Counted from the stretch's first letter, positions 1 through 12,300 are shown. The stretch: 64,000 nt of DNA from Jackrogersella multiformis (GCA_902806575.1 CADCXD010000001.1:3534001-3598000); one strand, 5' to 3'. Program-made: numbers and translations. Notes: generated by a model not told the origin, from the letters alone.

Positions 1-469
1 CCTTTCTATGGACCTCGGACTTCCTATCTAGTGTATGTTGAATTATAAGCTGAACTTCTTGAATCTTTACCATTTAACTTCGTCCCTTGAAAATACCTAT
101 ATCTCCTAAACCCCGAGGTCTTGTATGGGCAATAGGTATGTAACTCCTACTAGGCTGCTAGGCTGTTTGGTACTGTCTTGCTTATCATAAGTCTGAGGTG
201 ATAATTACTAATAGGCGCCAACGGTGTATACCTACTCCACACCAATATTGTGCATGAAGACGATCCGACAACCTTCGTCTGATGATATCCCTTTGATATA
301 CTCACCGCTATCATTACTGAATTAGTCTTGTAGCACTTGTGGTCACTAATATTAAGTTCTTCCACGAAGAAGGCAGAGAGGTCGCTAATAATATTATTGT
401 TACCTATAGACCTTTTCCCATTATGTACATAATATAAGAAAACCCTTGTCTCGAACCCGTACATAACTA
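1..469. other. AT-rich gene-free left flank
   Basis: I see no gene here. The longest reading frame (150-494, minus) runs into the neighbouring mobile element, has no recognisable domain and no conserved-looking core. The stretch is AT-rich, and it ends at a TA dinucleotide (468-469) that is the left target-site copy of the element beginning at 470. Confidence 0.6.
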
Positions 470-516
470 AGTCAAAAGGGGGGGTTTCCGACACCCCTTA
501 GCAACCGACCGCCTGT
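470..516 (+). repeat. Left terminal inverted repeat of the MITE
   Basis: 47 bp, reverse complement of 1081-1127 with one mismatch (T versus C after the GACACCCC block). It contains a run of seven G. The outer boundary is set by the flanking TA. Confidence 0.88.
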
Positions 517-1080
517 CGATAGTGGATACCTCTAGCCAATCAAATGTACGCTTTTTACAAGAGCCCATTTTTTAAACTAAAAATTCGATGTACTGTTTTC
601 AACCAATTAAATGGCTTCTCTTATCGATATGCCTTATAATACCAATTATAACCAATTAGCTTATGCGAAAAAAAAGATCAATTTGCTAAGCTACTTTTAA
701 TTGGGTGGCTACTCAAAAAGTCACGTGATAAAGTTGCATAAAAACATTTTAATTCGAGTTTAACAAATTATCATTGGTTATAATATACGCTAAATGCGAT
801 AACTTGAAAAAGTTAGTAGCTCGGTGAGGGTTAATCCGGATCCGAATAGCACTTTTATTCGAATGAAAAATATATATTGCATTAAGATGAAAATGGCTAA
901 AAGATTAAGCTTAATTAAGATTAGCGATGCGGTTTTATTAGTTAATTTAAACGAGTTATGCTTAAAACGGCAGTTGAAACTTCTTAGCTAATCATAAGCT
1001 AAGAGCCTATTTTTAATTCATCATATGTACCGCGTTATACCTAAAATAGATGTGACTAGACCCAAAAAGGATAAGACTGA

Positions 1081-1127
1081 ACAGGCGGTCGGTTGCTAGG
1101 GGGTGTCGGAAACCCCCCCTTTTGACT
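1081..1127 (-). repeat. Right terminal inverted repeat of the MITE
   Basis: 47 bp, inverted copy of 470-516, ending in CTTTTGACT and followed directly by the TA at 1128-1129. Confidence 0.88.
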
Positions 1128-1129
1128 TA

Positions 1130-4100
1130 TTGCCAGGTCAGATCGGCTCGGGAAGACACCATGCATAAGACAGGCAGGCAGGCAGGCAGACGGTGAAACT
1201 AATAGCCCAACTGATATATGATTGTCAGGAACGGGGACGGCTCTGAAGCGGTATATGCAATGAGCCGAAGCCCAGTCCCGGGCTTTGTTCCGATTAAACT
1301 AAATGGATACGGGTCTTAGACATCAGTACCACATGTCCACAACTCATCACCTGGGCAGTATCACAAACCCACAACTCAACGAGTCAATAAATCCCATGGT
1401 GTTGTACGGGGCTCGATGTGAACCTTTCAACATCCCAATACTTAGCCTGTCAACTACCTAGGTAGAAAAGGATCAGATGAAGATGACATCTTCTCAAGAC
1501 GCTCTTTTACCACTAGATAGGTTAAAAGTTGCCTGGCATAAATAATAAAACCATATACTCCCTCCAAAAAGGCTAGAGCATGAAGCTCTAACAATAGGCT
1601 CATTCCGTTATCTCGTAAGGAACGCAAATTATTATATAATGCTAACGGAGACGATGTATATATAGGATCTGGAAATGATTCACTTACTATCACTCAAATG
1701 TGGGTAAGGTGTATACCAAACAGTTAGATCGACAGAAGGACGTTTTGGTTTTGCCAACACATTGAAGCATGCGAGTAATTGACTTTGAAGAGAAATATGT
1801 GTCAATGGCATCGGTATTGCTATGTCAGCATGTGTGGTATTTTTAACGGCGGAGTAAACACCTTACCTAGGTAATCAACCCAGTCTGTTTTACTGAACTA
1901 ACAGCACATGTGCCTACCTAGTAGCTAGGTCTCTTTTCAAAAATTCGACTCTCGATTCAATTCCCCACGATCTTATATAGCCATATCGCTCTGACATATT
2001 GGGACACGGTCATCATAAGATACGTTCTGCCCTTGATGGATGACGTCGAGGTCAACATTATATAGCCGCCCTTGACGATTAAACGGCTGAGCGGACAACG
2101 GCCCAAGACATATCATCTTTAATGATCTACATAGTAGATCGTTAATGATCTGAGCTAGATCGCCTAGGATTTTATCTGCCGCACTGACGGGATTGATCGC
2201 AAATAGCTTCGGTAAAAAGAACTTTAGTGCTAACTACCTAGGTAAGCAGCTAAGTTCATTGAATATTACATTGGGAAGAGATTATGGCGTGTTTGAGATA
2301 GAATGAACTTCGCAGTAGCGATTCTTGGCGTATAATATCTCGCATCTAATTCTCCTATGCCGCGCGTCGAAAATGTTAAAATCTCCGGCCGAGCTGCTGT
2401 CGAGTATCCGTAGGAGGATACTTCCGACTCGGGTTTTTTTTTAATTTCTAAGTCTCAATTAAGATGGTGTACGATTTTAAAAGCACAGACCATCTATAAA
2501 GTTTAGAATGGTTCGCAAGCTTTCATGTATGATGTTTCAAAGATGAGACTTTACCTCTTTAGGTGTCGTGAAACTAACCAAGGATGCCGTACCCCTTTCG
2601 GCCCTATGGCCCCTAACGATATTCAGCTAATCGCATCATCTACATGTCAGCTATCATCAGCCAAACCGGGCCGAGTGATGATAAAATGCAGGTGCCAAAT
2701 ACTTAGGTACCTACGTAATCTCCCGAGATACACCAGTAAACTATTCACGGGAGCTTCATGATACCTACCTCTTACCTACCTACATGTGCCTAACCTACCT
2801 ACCTAGTGTACCTAGCCTAAGTAGGTAGGTACACAGCTCAAGCAATCTATGAGCCATCCAGAGAGACACCATCATCACCTACTAGTGTAGGCTATTTGAT
2901 GTAAACGTATTGCTCATCGCTCTTTTCTACAACAAATTAGATGTGGACATCACAAGCGGCGGGAGTCTCGGGCATCTGATTGGAATAATTCAAATGAGCA
3001 GAATAATAATAATCAGAGCATCCTTCTATTACAGATGAAAAATCATCTCATTGGAAGAAGCGAGTGCAAGGAATCAATCAAGTCGAGAGTTCGATCAAGA
3101 TATATTCCCGGCTAATCATGTTTCTCATCATCGTATGAGATGGAAGACCACAATGGAGCAATATGAAGTGTGTTATGCTAGACCATAACACACTGCTGTA
3201 AACCAGATGAAAGGAGGCACCCTCTCATTTCCTGGCCTTGTTAGTTAACCTAGGTAGGCATCTGTTTACCTTCGAGGATTACGGCGCATACCTAGTTGCA
3301 CCATTGATGAAAGATATTAGAATTGCCAGCTTTCAACTCGTCGGACACTTCCTTGTCCACCTACACTACCTAGGTAGTTACCTACCTTAGGTAGGTAGTT
3401 ATCGAGCCATGGGAAAACTAGGGGCTGTCCGCCAAGGGTCGATTGCTTCAAGCCTCAAGGCATTCCTTGGTACTACAGCAAGCAATGTAACCCCGTGTCG
3501 AAAAGCTTCTCGAACCTTTCCGACATGGTCGATGAACGTTGCAACAATCTGTTCTCTCACAACCGAATACATACCCTACCTCGGGTCCTTGGTACTAAGG
3601 AAGATTTTGTATCAGCTCTCCGAGCCAAACCAACCAGTTATAAAGGAGTTACTCAGCTGGGGAGGGGGGATCTCCATTAATGCCTGTGCTAGCCTTGATA
3701 CACGACACCATCACGAATTCTGCGATCCCCCCTGGGATCCATTCACATTAAATCCAAAAACATCCCGGCCCAGAGCAAAGAAACCAAGGGGTCATGGGTA
3801 ACCCTTGACACCTTCTACAATGCATTCCGGGGCTGAATCCCAGGTGTTGATCACTACCTCCAAAATAACCATCCCATGATCCATCAACCTCAAACAGCCT
3901 TCAGCGTTGTTGTCATTATGGCTTACATATCCTTTGTAAGTGCAGGTGAGATGGAATCCCTTAAACAGTTCACAAGCGCCATGTCCTACGATGTGTGGTA
4001 TGTGGTATACCGTCAATGGTCCGAACTGTCATGAATGGCTCAATAATCATGCGTATTATTCTCATTGGCCCTCAGTTCTAAGGACCAAGGACGAACGGTC

Positions 4101-4541
4101 AGTTTCTTGAGTCTACCTATCATTAGAAACTATCATACGCGTAAACAGCGCAAGTAATACATACCTAGGTACATAATATCACATTTAGCCTCTCAGCATC
4201 CACAACTCAATTACTTTATCTTAAGGCATATTACTTGAATCTCCCACCTTACTGCTATGTAGGCGGTAGGGGTTGTAATTTGAGCCTACGTAGGTAGTGT
4301 ATGTTACCTACATGGCTAGTGCTATTGCCAGACAACGAATGGAGGGTCATGCAGGTCCGGATGCGTTCGTGACGCACGTCCCCGACTACCCCGTCCTAAG
4401 GAGACCGGGTTGTGTATCAGATCTCGCCCTACCGTAGCCGTCTTATAATGATAATGGTGCGCCTTGCCCGGTCGTTTTGCAAGTGCAAACTCGTGTTGCT
4501 TTCGTCCTCTACCTCCTACTACGCCGCCGTCCGAAGTCAAT
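1130..4541. other. Gene-poor region with palindromic TACCTAGGTA motifs
   Basis: No convincing gene. Reading frames in this stretch are short, and none has a domain I recognise. It carries a GGCA microsatellite near 1172-1188 and several copies of the CTACCTAGGTA-type palindrome (near 1456, 1866, 2236, 3247, 3368 and 4163). Mixed ACCTACCTACC tracts lie near 2762-2835. A cysteine-containing minus frame at 3792-4016 is discussed as a finding. The last ~200 bases may be 5' untranslated sequence of the gene starting at 4542. Confidence 0.6.
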
Positions 4542-6413
4542 ATGTCAGTGAGGCCGAGCTCGTCCAGAGGCGCGAGCTCCAAGAGTTCAATTAGCAGTAG
4601 CTTTAAGTACGACAAGAGGGTCTCTAGGGACGACTCTTTTATCAACTCCAGGACAAGGATAGGGGCTGGATTTAAGCCGTACGGTTTTGCACGAGGACAA
4701 CTGCCCACACCGGAAATCAGTCCGCGAATATCACCACAAAAAACATCGATTCCAACTATCAGGATGCCTACCCCCGAGTCTCTTCACGAGGCCAGTACCG
4801 CAGGGATTGGCATGGCGCTTGGAAGTCCCACGAGCAACCCGGCGAGCTGGGACTCGCGAACACCACAAGCGGGCACGTATCGTACTCCACAAGCTTTAAC
4901 TCCGGCCATGATTTCACCTGCGCCTTCATCTGCGGTCAGTACCACTGGTTCTCTGCCTAGGAAACAGTCGGGGAAGTGGAAGCTGTTTAGTAGGTTCGGA
5001 AAGAAGGCATCGGATCATTCGCTTCCAGCATCGAATGAGCCGAAAAATGTACCCATCCCAGAGCCGTTCCAAGATATAACGTCCCAGCCTTGGTACGATT
5101 CGAAAGTCGAGAGGAGCAACACCGTCGGTACAAGGGGGGTACCGAGGCACAAACCTCTCGTACTCAGATCCCAGACAATGCCCTACGATGCAGAGAACCT
5201 ACCACAAGCGTCGAGGTCAAAGTTCAACGTAAGCGGCAACACATCTCAAGAAACATTTGGGAGGATACCGATAGCGTTGGACACCAAACCGAGTTCATCA
5301 GGGCCCCTATTGGACGTTGAGATTCCCAGTATTACTATGGAAAGATATAGTGTAATGTTTGGAAGCGTCTTGCAGCAGCCACAGTCCTCGCTCTTAACTA
5401 GACGGCAAGCTACCGTCCGGAAGCTTAAGAGCATCGATGATGCTATAGAAAAAGAAGAGGTAAGCAATACTAGCTTCTTATTAGCATCTAAGTATTAACT
5501 CGTTGTTCAGGAGGTAAAGCACTACGATATCCCAAGAAGGGCAACGTCACCTGCGACAGCGTCGCCGGCGTTCGCTTTGTTTCCTCCACCAAAAAGGCCG
5601 ATGCAAACCCCGGCACACGTCGCATCACCGCGTCTGAGATCTAATACTTCTCCCGCACAACTTCCCTCGCCTGCAAAGGCGAACTTTAATTACTCTTCGC
5701 TTAAACAGGAATTCCAACCTGATGATAGACCAAAACCTCACCATCTCAAACAGCCTCCTGGTCGCCCCTATGACAAGAGCAAACTTACCATCGCAACTCT
5801 AGCCAGGGCAAGAGAACAGCACGTCGTCCCCAAGGAATTCCAGTTCAGCCCCGACTCGTCGAATTTAATACTAGAATCTCCGACGGAGCTGTCGTCTCCC
5901 GAATTCGAGGTAGTCAAGACGGAGTCCCTGCGGCCGAGAGCTTCGTACACGCAGGAGCCCAAGTGGCAGATGATGACGCCGCAACAGCACACGCCCTCCA
6001 CGGCGTCCTCGTCCCTGGCGAGCGACAGGAAGCCGCCGCCCTCGTCCCCGGCCACGTCCACGCAGTCCCTGAGCCAGGAGTCGCAGGACGCGGACGACAT
6101 CCTGGACAGCTCCAACATGAACCCGGTGGAGCTGTCGATCGCCCGGCAGATCTCCATCTCCCGGCAGCAGCGCAAGATGCTGAAGCCGCTGCAGACGTCC
6201 CTGAAGCCGCTGCAGACGTCCCTAAAGCCGCTGCAGCGGAACCCCCCCTCCTCCTCGAAGCAGAGCCCCGCGCCCAAGCTCGCCATGGGCGTCAACGAGA
6301 GGTACGTCGAGACCAGGTCCATGACGCCGCTCCTGGTCACCCCCGAGGAGACGCACAGCAACTCCCACCTCGCGCATCGCAAGAGCGAGCGCGTCGTGCT
6401 GGACGAGGCGTGA
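4542..6413 (+). CDS. Conserved-looking hypothetical protein, disordered, KWKLF motif
   Basis: Two exons, 4542-5459 and 5511-6413, encode about 606 residues. The 51-nt intron (5460-5510) has a GTAAGC donor and a TTCAG acceptor, and the frame is kept (phase 0). I chose the ATG at 4542, with context TCAAT before it; the frame stays open upstream but has no other ATG. I do not recognise the protein. It is rich in Ser, Pro, Thr and Gln and is probably mostly disordered. One compact basic/aromatic motif, GKWKLFSRFGKK (about residues 142-153), stands out and could be a docking or membrane-binding segment; that is inference. Near residues 530-550 there is a threefold repeat of LKPLQTS. The 3' third of the gene is markedly GC-richer than the start. 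No signal peptide or membrane span is visible. It might be a scaffold or regulatory protein. Confidence 0.75.
6181..6237 (+). repeat. 21-bp in-frame tandem repeat (LKPLQTS x ~2.7)
   Basis: Two full 21-bp units and a third partial unit lie in tandem inside exon 2 of the upstream hypothetical gene, each encoding LKPLQTS. Units differ by one or two bases. Expansion of a coding repeat is the simplest reading. Confidence 0.8.
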
Positions 6414-7436
6414 TGCTTACCTAGGTACGGCATCCATATTATAACGCACACAGATAGCTGTCTCTCGCCGCAGCACCGCCCTATCTTATTCTTATTCCAG
6501 TGCATGCCTATCTATCTGCGTATCATCATCATTCACACTTGGCTTCTCCGGCGTTGGTCAGCGCCTCCCATCCGGAGACTACTGCCTAAGGTACCCAGCA
6601 TTTTATAGAAGAGGCCCGGCGGATTCTTTTGTTTTATATTTATTTTTGGAACCACCATTTTTTTATTATTACATTCGGAGGCGACGTTCTTGTTTCAGGC
6701 CGCTTTTGTTTTTGGGATTATACCCCTCGGAGGATAATACGAGTTCTGGGTTCTAGGAAGAAGAGTCTGCGACTCGTATCGTCATGCAACTATTTTACTT
6801 TGTCGAGCCGTGGGGAGGGTAAAGGGGGAGGATAGAGGAATTTGAAATGAAACGAGATGAGATGTGAGATGAGAGAGAACGCACGATGCGCCTTGATGGT
6901 AATCGTTTGATACCCTAATCAGTGGAGGTCGAATGCAGACGAGGAAGACTGTCTAGGTACCTACCAGGTAGTTTAGGGAGACAGGCTGAGACTTAATAGG
7001 ATGAGATCGATAGATAGATAGATATATCTAATCTGGTCCGAGGTGGTTGAATACAAACCCGCATTATACCCTTCATAGACTTCGTTCATTACCGATCGTG
7101 TATGTGTGACCATTTATATTATGCCTGCCCTTCTGTCTGCCGGGATGCTGTTGTCTATGTAGCCATGTCTTGCGTAAACCATCAAACTCATTCTCTAGTA
7201 GACCTCGGCGGTAACGTGCCTCTCTCTCCATGATTTGCCAACGAATGACTCTGCCCACTCCTTATAAGTGCTCGGACGGATAGCGCCCGCGGATATAGAT
7301 AGACGGAAATAAAACGGCCATCCACGTAGCTTCCAAACTGAGGGTCTCGTCGCTATTGCTGTGACGAGACGAGACAAGATGAGACACCCAATTCATTCAA
7401 CTAGGGCTGGCCAGCTTTAGCAAGTAATAGGGGTGG
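6414..7436. other. Convergent intergenic region, no gene seen
   Basis: This lies between the 3' ends of the hypothetical gene and YKT6. A TTACCTAGGTAC palindrome sits only a few bases after the stop codon at 6413. A GATA microsatellite is present at about 7009-7024. The short frames here have no recognisable domain. Confidence 0.6.
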
Positions 7437-8491
7437 TTACATGAGAACGCAACATGAGTTTTGCTTTTTTGCTTGTTCTGTGCGGGCTGAGATTAGTATA
7501 TTGTTCATCCCTGTCCGTGTGCACACCGTAACTCTGTCCTAGAAAGGATATGAAGGAGATGGAAGATAAAAGAAAATGAGAACAGCAGTAAAAGCAACAT
7601 ACGGTAGAACATCTTGCTTTGGTTGCTCAGGCCATCGCTCTTGGCGACGAGGTCGTCGATCTTCTCGCCGCGCTGGAGGACCGACTCGATGGTCTTGTGG
7701 AGGGTGATCTTGGTTTCGTCGAGCTCGCGCTGGATCTTGAGGATGCTGTCGGCCTGGTGCGGGTCCTGGTACTTGACCAAGTAGTCCTGGAGCTCTGGCA
7801 TGACGACTGTTTGCCCGTTGGCCCAGGACGACCGCGGGTGCGCCGCTAGGAACTCGTCCATGACCTTGGAGAGGAGCTGATGCGCTACTAGGGCCGGGTA
7901 CTGCTGGTCGGAGATCATGATGCCGCAGACGCCTTCTGTGCGCCCGTATGCGTGGAATGTGTAGTCTGTTTTTAAGGGATGGTAAGAACTCGAGATCAGC
8001 TTTTCTTTTCTTCTTCTTCTTCTTCTGTGTCTGTGTCTGGTTCGTGGTGTTCGAAGAAAGTGTTCTCGGGTCCAATGGTAGGCGCACCTTGCTCCTCAAC
8101 ATCCTGTCTCTGTCCCGGCCTCGTCCGCTCCGCTACCGTCTTCGCGAACATGGTCATGAACTCGCCATAGCTGGATCGAATCTAGTTAGCCATCTGTGGT
8201 CCTCTAGCAACTGAAGGGGACAATCGGAGACGACGGATCGGTTCGTACTTTGCACGGGTGAAGCGCGAGTAGGCGCTTAACTCCTTCTCGGCACATATCT
8301 CGATGCCCGGCTTGACGTCGTTCTTGACGATCTATATATGCCAAAACATCATGTCAGCTAGCTGCTCTTCCACGGTGGGTTTGCATATTTAAATTTATAT
8401 ATTATAATGATAAATAGATCCATCACATCCGTAAAGAATCGAGACCGGCGACCGAGGTGTAGATACGTACTCCGATGTAATGCAGCTTCAT
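7437..8491 (-). CDS. YKT6: Longin-domain R-SNARE Ykt6
   Basis: A five-exon minus-strand gene: 8471-8491, 8249-8331, 8088-8170, 7603-7965 and 7437-7477, giving 196 residues (yeast Ykt6 has 200). Order: N-terminal longin domain beginning MKLHYIG, then an R-SNARE helix containing VLQRGEKIDDLV whose arginine is the zero-layer residue, then a C-terminal CCVLM. The two cysteines are the family's palmitoylation and farnesylation sites, so the protein anchors to membranes by lipids rather than a TM span. Ykt6 acts in ER-Golgi, vacuolar and autophagosome fusion. Donors are mixed (GTACGT, GTACGA, GTGCGC, GTATGT); the GTGCGC site is unusual but is required to join RQDVEEQ to DYTFHAYG. The first exon is only 21 nt. 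It diverges from SLH1. Confidence 0.95.
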
Positions 8492-9318
8492 GTTGACAGA
8501 TGCGCAGGTGGATAGATAGGTACCTAAATGAAGAGGCTAGGAGTTGAAGAAGTGATTACGGCGGATATGGTAGATTATGATTAATGTTGGTGTTTATTCG
8601 GTGTGGATAGAAAGGGTTCTCAATGGGGTATAATAAATTTCAGGAGAGCCGCTGTCGAAGTCGAAACCAAGGAAGTTTAGGGATTCAAGCACCTGGGCAG
8701 GCCTAAGTGAGGTACCTAGGTAGATCATGGATTTATTAGAGCCCTGGAGGTGAGGTCAGCGGTCACAGCCTTTGTCACATGTACCTAGGTAGGTACCTCT
8801 ACCTGTGTATGTTCTACCTAGGTACCTAGAGGTAGGCTGCTCCTTTTTGGGAGTACCTACCGGTAGGTTACATGTGGATAGGTACATAACACCACCTACC
8901 TAGGGTACATAGGCCGTTGGAAGGAACCTTGGTAGGTACTCCTAACCTTACTTTATCCTTGGTGGGGCCGTGACACCTGCCAAGGTTTGGCGGGACTTTG
9001 AATTCTGGGGAATCACTGATCAGTGCCCAGGTGCTACGGACAGTAGGTACCTACGGAATATAAGCGATCTCTAGACGGTCTTAAGTACCTACTCTAGGTA
9101 CCAGTGTAACCGCAGCTAGTGACCGGCGTGACAAGTCATCAAGACTCATCTTCATCTTTCTTACAAAGCTCTTACTTTACATTAGGTACATGTTTTTAAT
9201 GACAAATACTAGTCTAACAACATGAAATTTTCATATAACTTCTAATATCGAAATCATATAGATCGACCTACAGCCTCATCAACTCGGATCACCATCATCT
9301 CACACCGTTACGCCTAAA
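8492..9318. promoter_or_regulatory. Divergent YKT6/SLH1 promoter region, palindrome-dense
   Basis: The 827-bp spacer separates two outward-facing housekeeping genes, so it must hold both promoters. It is one of the densest stretches for the dispersed palindrome: copies of CCTAGGTA or GGTACCTA lie near 8520, 8714, 8782, 8816, 8860, 8898, 9047 and 9095. I see no clear TATA box. Whether the palindromes are regulatory is unknown. Confidence 0.5.
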
Positions 9319-12300
9319 ATGTCTTCGTCCATGAGTGAGGCCGAAGCAAAATGGCGCGAACAGTTTGCCGCCATGAAAACTGCCCTGGCAGACTTAAAGT
9401 TGCCCGGAAAGCAACATTATGTTGAGGCCGAGCTAGACGTAGATTTCGATTTGAACGACGATGACTTCACCTCCGGGAACAGCGGCGACGATGTTTGGGA
9501 TTTCATTGACGACAGCGAGGAAGACCTGTATAGTAGCGATTTCATCGAGGAACCCAACGGCCAGCTCGATGGTGAAGGCTATGGTCCAACTTGGTTTACA
9601 GAACAGTGTTCTGCTATCGCTACCAAGAAGAACGGCCTTTCCTCAGATGCATTTCAAGCACAAATCCTTAGTGTATTGAGCTCTCGGCTGTCCGAGGACC
9701 AAGTACAATCCCAACTCACGGATCTTATTGGTTTTGATGATCTCGACTTCGTCATTGAAGTGCTATCCCACAGGCATGAAATTACTTCGAGCTTCGCCGC
9801 CCAGGAGATACATAAGCCAACTAGCCGAATTCTGACCAAAGCTGAGAGAGAAGAAGCTCTTCGACGGAAGGATTTAGAGCATAAGAGTGCTTCTCTAGCC
9901 CCTAGTATGCATAAAGAGATCCAATATCCACATATTTACAAGGCGTATAATGCCGGCAATACCTTGAGCCATACTGGAAATCAATACGGTATGCCTGTTG
10001 GTACTGAGAGAAAGGAGAAAGAGAAGTATGAGGAATTTATCATTCCCGCCGGAAAAACAGGAACGCTTCTCCCTGGCCATAAGCTAATCAACATCGACGA
10101 CATGGATGGGCTCTGTCGAAGAACGTTCAAGGGCTACAAGTCACTGAACAGGATGCAAAGTCTGGTCTATCCAGTAGCCTACAAGACCAGTGAGAACATG
10201 TTAATCTGCGCTCCTACCGGTGCGGGTAAGACGGATGCCGCCATGTTGACGGTTTTGCAAACAATCAGCCAATACGTAACGCCGAATCCTATTGAGAATA
10301 CGGAGGCGACAGATTTTGGTGTTGACATCCAAGATTTCAAGATCGTCTATGTTGCTCCAATGAAGGCCCTAGCTGCAGAAATCACTGGCAAGCTAGGCAA
10401 ACGTCTCGCGTGGCTTGGTATCCGCTGCCGCGAGTATACGGGAGATATGCATCTTACCAAATCTGAAATTGTGCAAACGCAAATCATTGTTACTACCCCT
10501 GAAAAATGGGATGTCGTCACGAGAAAGGGCACCGGAGATACTGAGCTCGTGCAGAAGGTTAGGTTGCTCATTATTGATGAAGTTCACATGCTTCATGACG
10601 AGCGAGGTGCCGTTTTGGAGTCTCTGGTGGCGCGGACGGAACGACAGGTGGAGAGTACACAGTCCCTAATACGTATCGTCGGACTCAGCGCTACACTTCC
10701 GAACTACGTTGATGTTGCCGACTTTCTTAAGGTCAACAGATATGCCGGGCTTTTCTACTTTGATAGCTCTTTTCGCCCAGTTCCTCTCGAGCAACATTTT
10801 ATCGGAGTCAGGGGCAAAGCCGGCTCGAAAATATCTAGAGAAAATCTTGACACAGTAGCCTTCGAAAAGGTTCAAGACATGCTAGAGGCTGATCATCAAA
10901 TCATGGTATTTGTCCACTCCAGAAGAGATACGCTTCAGACGGCCAAAATGCTTTATCAGAAAGCAACTGATCAAAATTCTGCGGACCTGTTCGATCCGGC
11001 AGGACACCCATACTATGACCAAGCTATCAGAGATATGAAATCTTCAAAAGCACGCGAGCTCAGGGACCTTCTGCCCAAGGGTTTGGGCATACACCACGCC
11101 GGCCTAACTCGATCTGATCGAAACCTGATGGAAAAATTGTTCGCTGAAGGTGTCATCAAAGTACTTTGCTGCACAGCGACACTTGCATGGGGTGTCAACT
11201 TGCCGGCCGCTGCGGTTATCATCAAGGGAACTCAAGTTTACAGTGCCCAAGAGGGTAAGTTCGTAGACCTGGGTATACTCGATGTGCTTCAAATATTCGG
11301 TCGTGCTGGACGGCCTCAGTTCGAAGATGTGGGCATTGGCATGATCTGCACAACGATCGATAAGCTACCCCATTACCGGATGACCGTCACTTCGCAGCAA
11401 CCTATCGAGTCCAAGTTCTCTTCGAAATTAGTGGACAATTTGAATGCCGAAATCGCCCTAGGTACTGTGACTTCAATTCCGGAAGCAGTGCAATGGATCG
11501 GGTATTCCTATCTCTTCGTCCGTATGCAGAGAAGTCCTATGACTTATGGGATCGAATGGGCTGAGATCAGAGATGACCCGAATCTTGTCCAGAGGCGACG
11601 ACAGCTTGCCATCCAAGCGGCCCGGACTTTACAACAAAGCCAGATGATCATTTTCAATGAGAGTACCGATGAGCTTAAAAACACCGAGGAGCTCAGAAGC
11701 AAAGATATTGGCCGCATTGCCAGCCAATATTACATACTGCACACAAGCATACAAATTTTCAACAAGCTAATGAAACCCGAAGCAACGGAAGCAGACATTT
11801 TGAAGATGATAAGCGAGAGCGGAGAGTTTGACAACATTCAGTCGAGAGATAACGAGGCCGATGAACTAACTCGACTAAGGGATGAAGCAACTTTTTGCGA
11901 TGTTGGTAGCGGAATCGACACGCCTCAAGCTAAAACCAACATCTTACTGCAGACTTATATCTCTCGGGTACAGCCATCAGACTTTACGCTCACAAACGAT
12001 CTGAACTACGTGGCCCAGCAGTCTGGACGAATTTGTCGTGCCTTGTTCATGATCGCGTTAAACAGACGATGGGGCTATCAATGTCTTGTCTTGCTAACCC
12101 TCGCAAAATCCATCGAGAAACGCATTTGGCCTTTTCAACACCCATTGCATCAATTTGATCTACCTAAATCAGTGCTCAATCAGATTGACGCGAAAGATAC
12201 TCTAACTATCGAGTCTCTACGTGACATGGAAGCGGCCGAGATTGGTAGCTTGGTAAATAACCAAAATGCTGGCAAGAAGATACATAGGATTATTGAGAAT

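Larger units (their letters stand above)
470..1127. mobile_element. MITE-like non-autonomous DNA transposon, TA target site
   Basis: A 658-bp AT-rich segment is bounded by 47-bp terminal inverted repeats (470-516 and 1081-1127) that match at all but one position. The outer end begins AGTCAAAAGGGGGGG. A TA dinucleotide lies immediately outside each end (468-469 and 1128-1129), which is the target duplication expected for Tc1/mariner/Fot1-type elements. The inside is very AT-rich, with many stops and no transposase frame, so it is non-autonomous. I infer mobilisation in trans by a Tc1/mariner-class transposase. I did not find another copy of the terminal repeat in this window. Near identity of the two ends suggests a fairly recent insertion or strong conservation of the ends. 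Confidence 0.85.

Noticed and set aside
3409..3801. 130-codon plus-strand frame
   Set aside because: No domain, irregular composition, and it overlaps dispersed palindromic spacer sequence. No splice or homology support.
5768..6505. 245-codon minus-strand frame opposite the hypothetical gene
   Set aside because: Antisense of a GC-rich coding exon. The plus-strand frame is longer, spliced and has the tandem LKPLQTS repeat.
7539..8102. 187-codon alternate frame within YKT6
   Set aside because: It reads through two introns in the wrong frame; the five-exon Ykt6 model explains the region.
8700..8910. Palindrome cluster as transposon terminal repeats
   Set aside because: Units are about 10 bp, vary in order and orientation, recur across many spacers, and lack target duplications.
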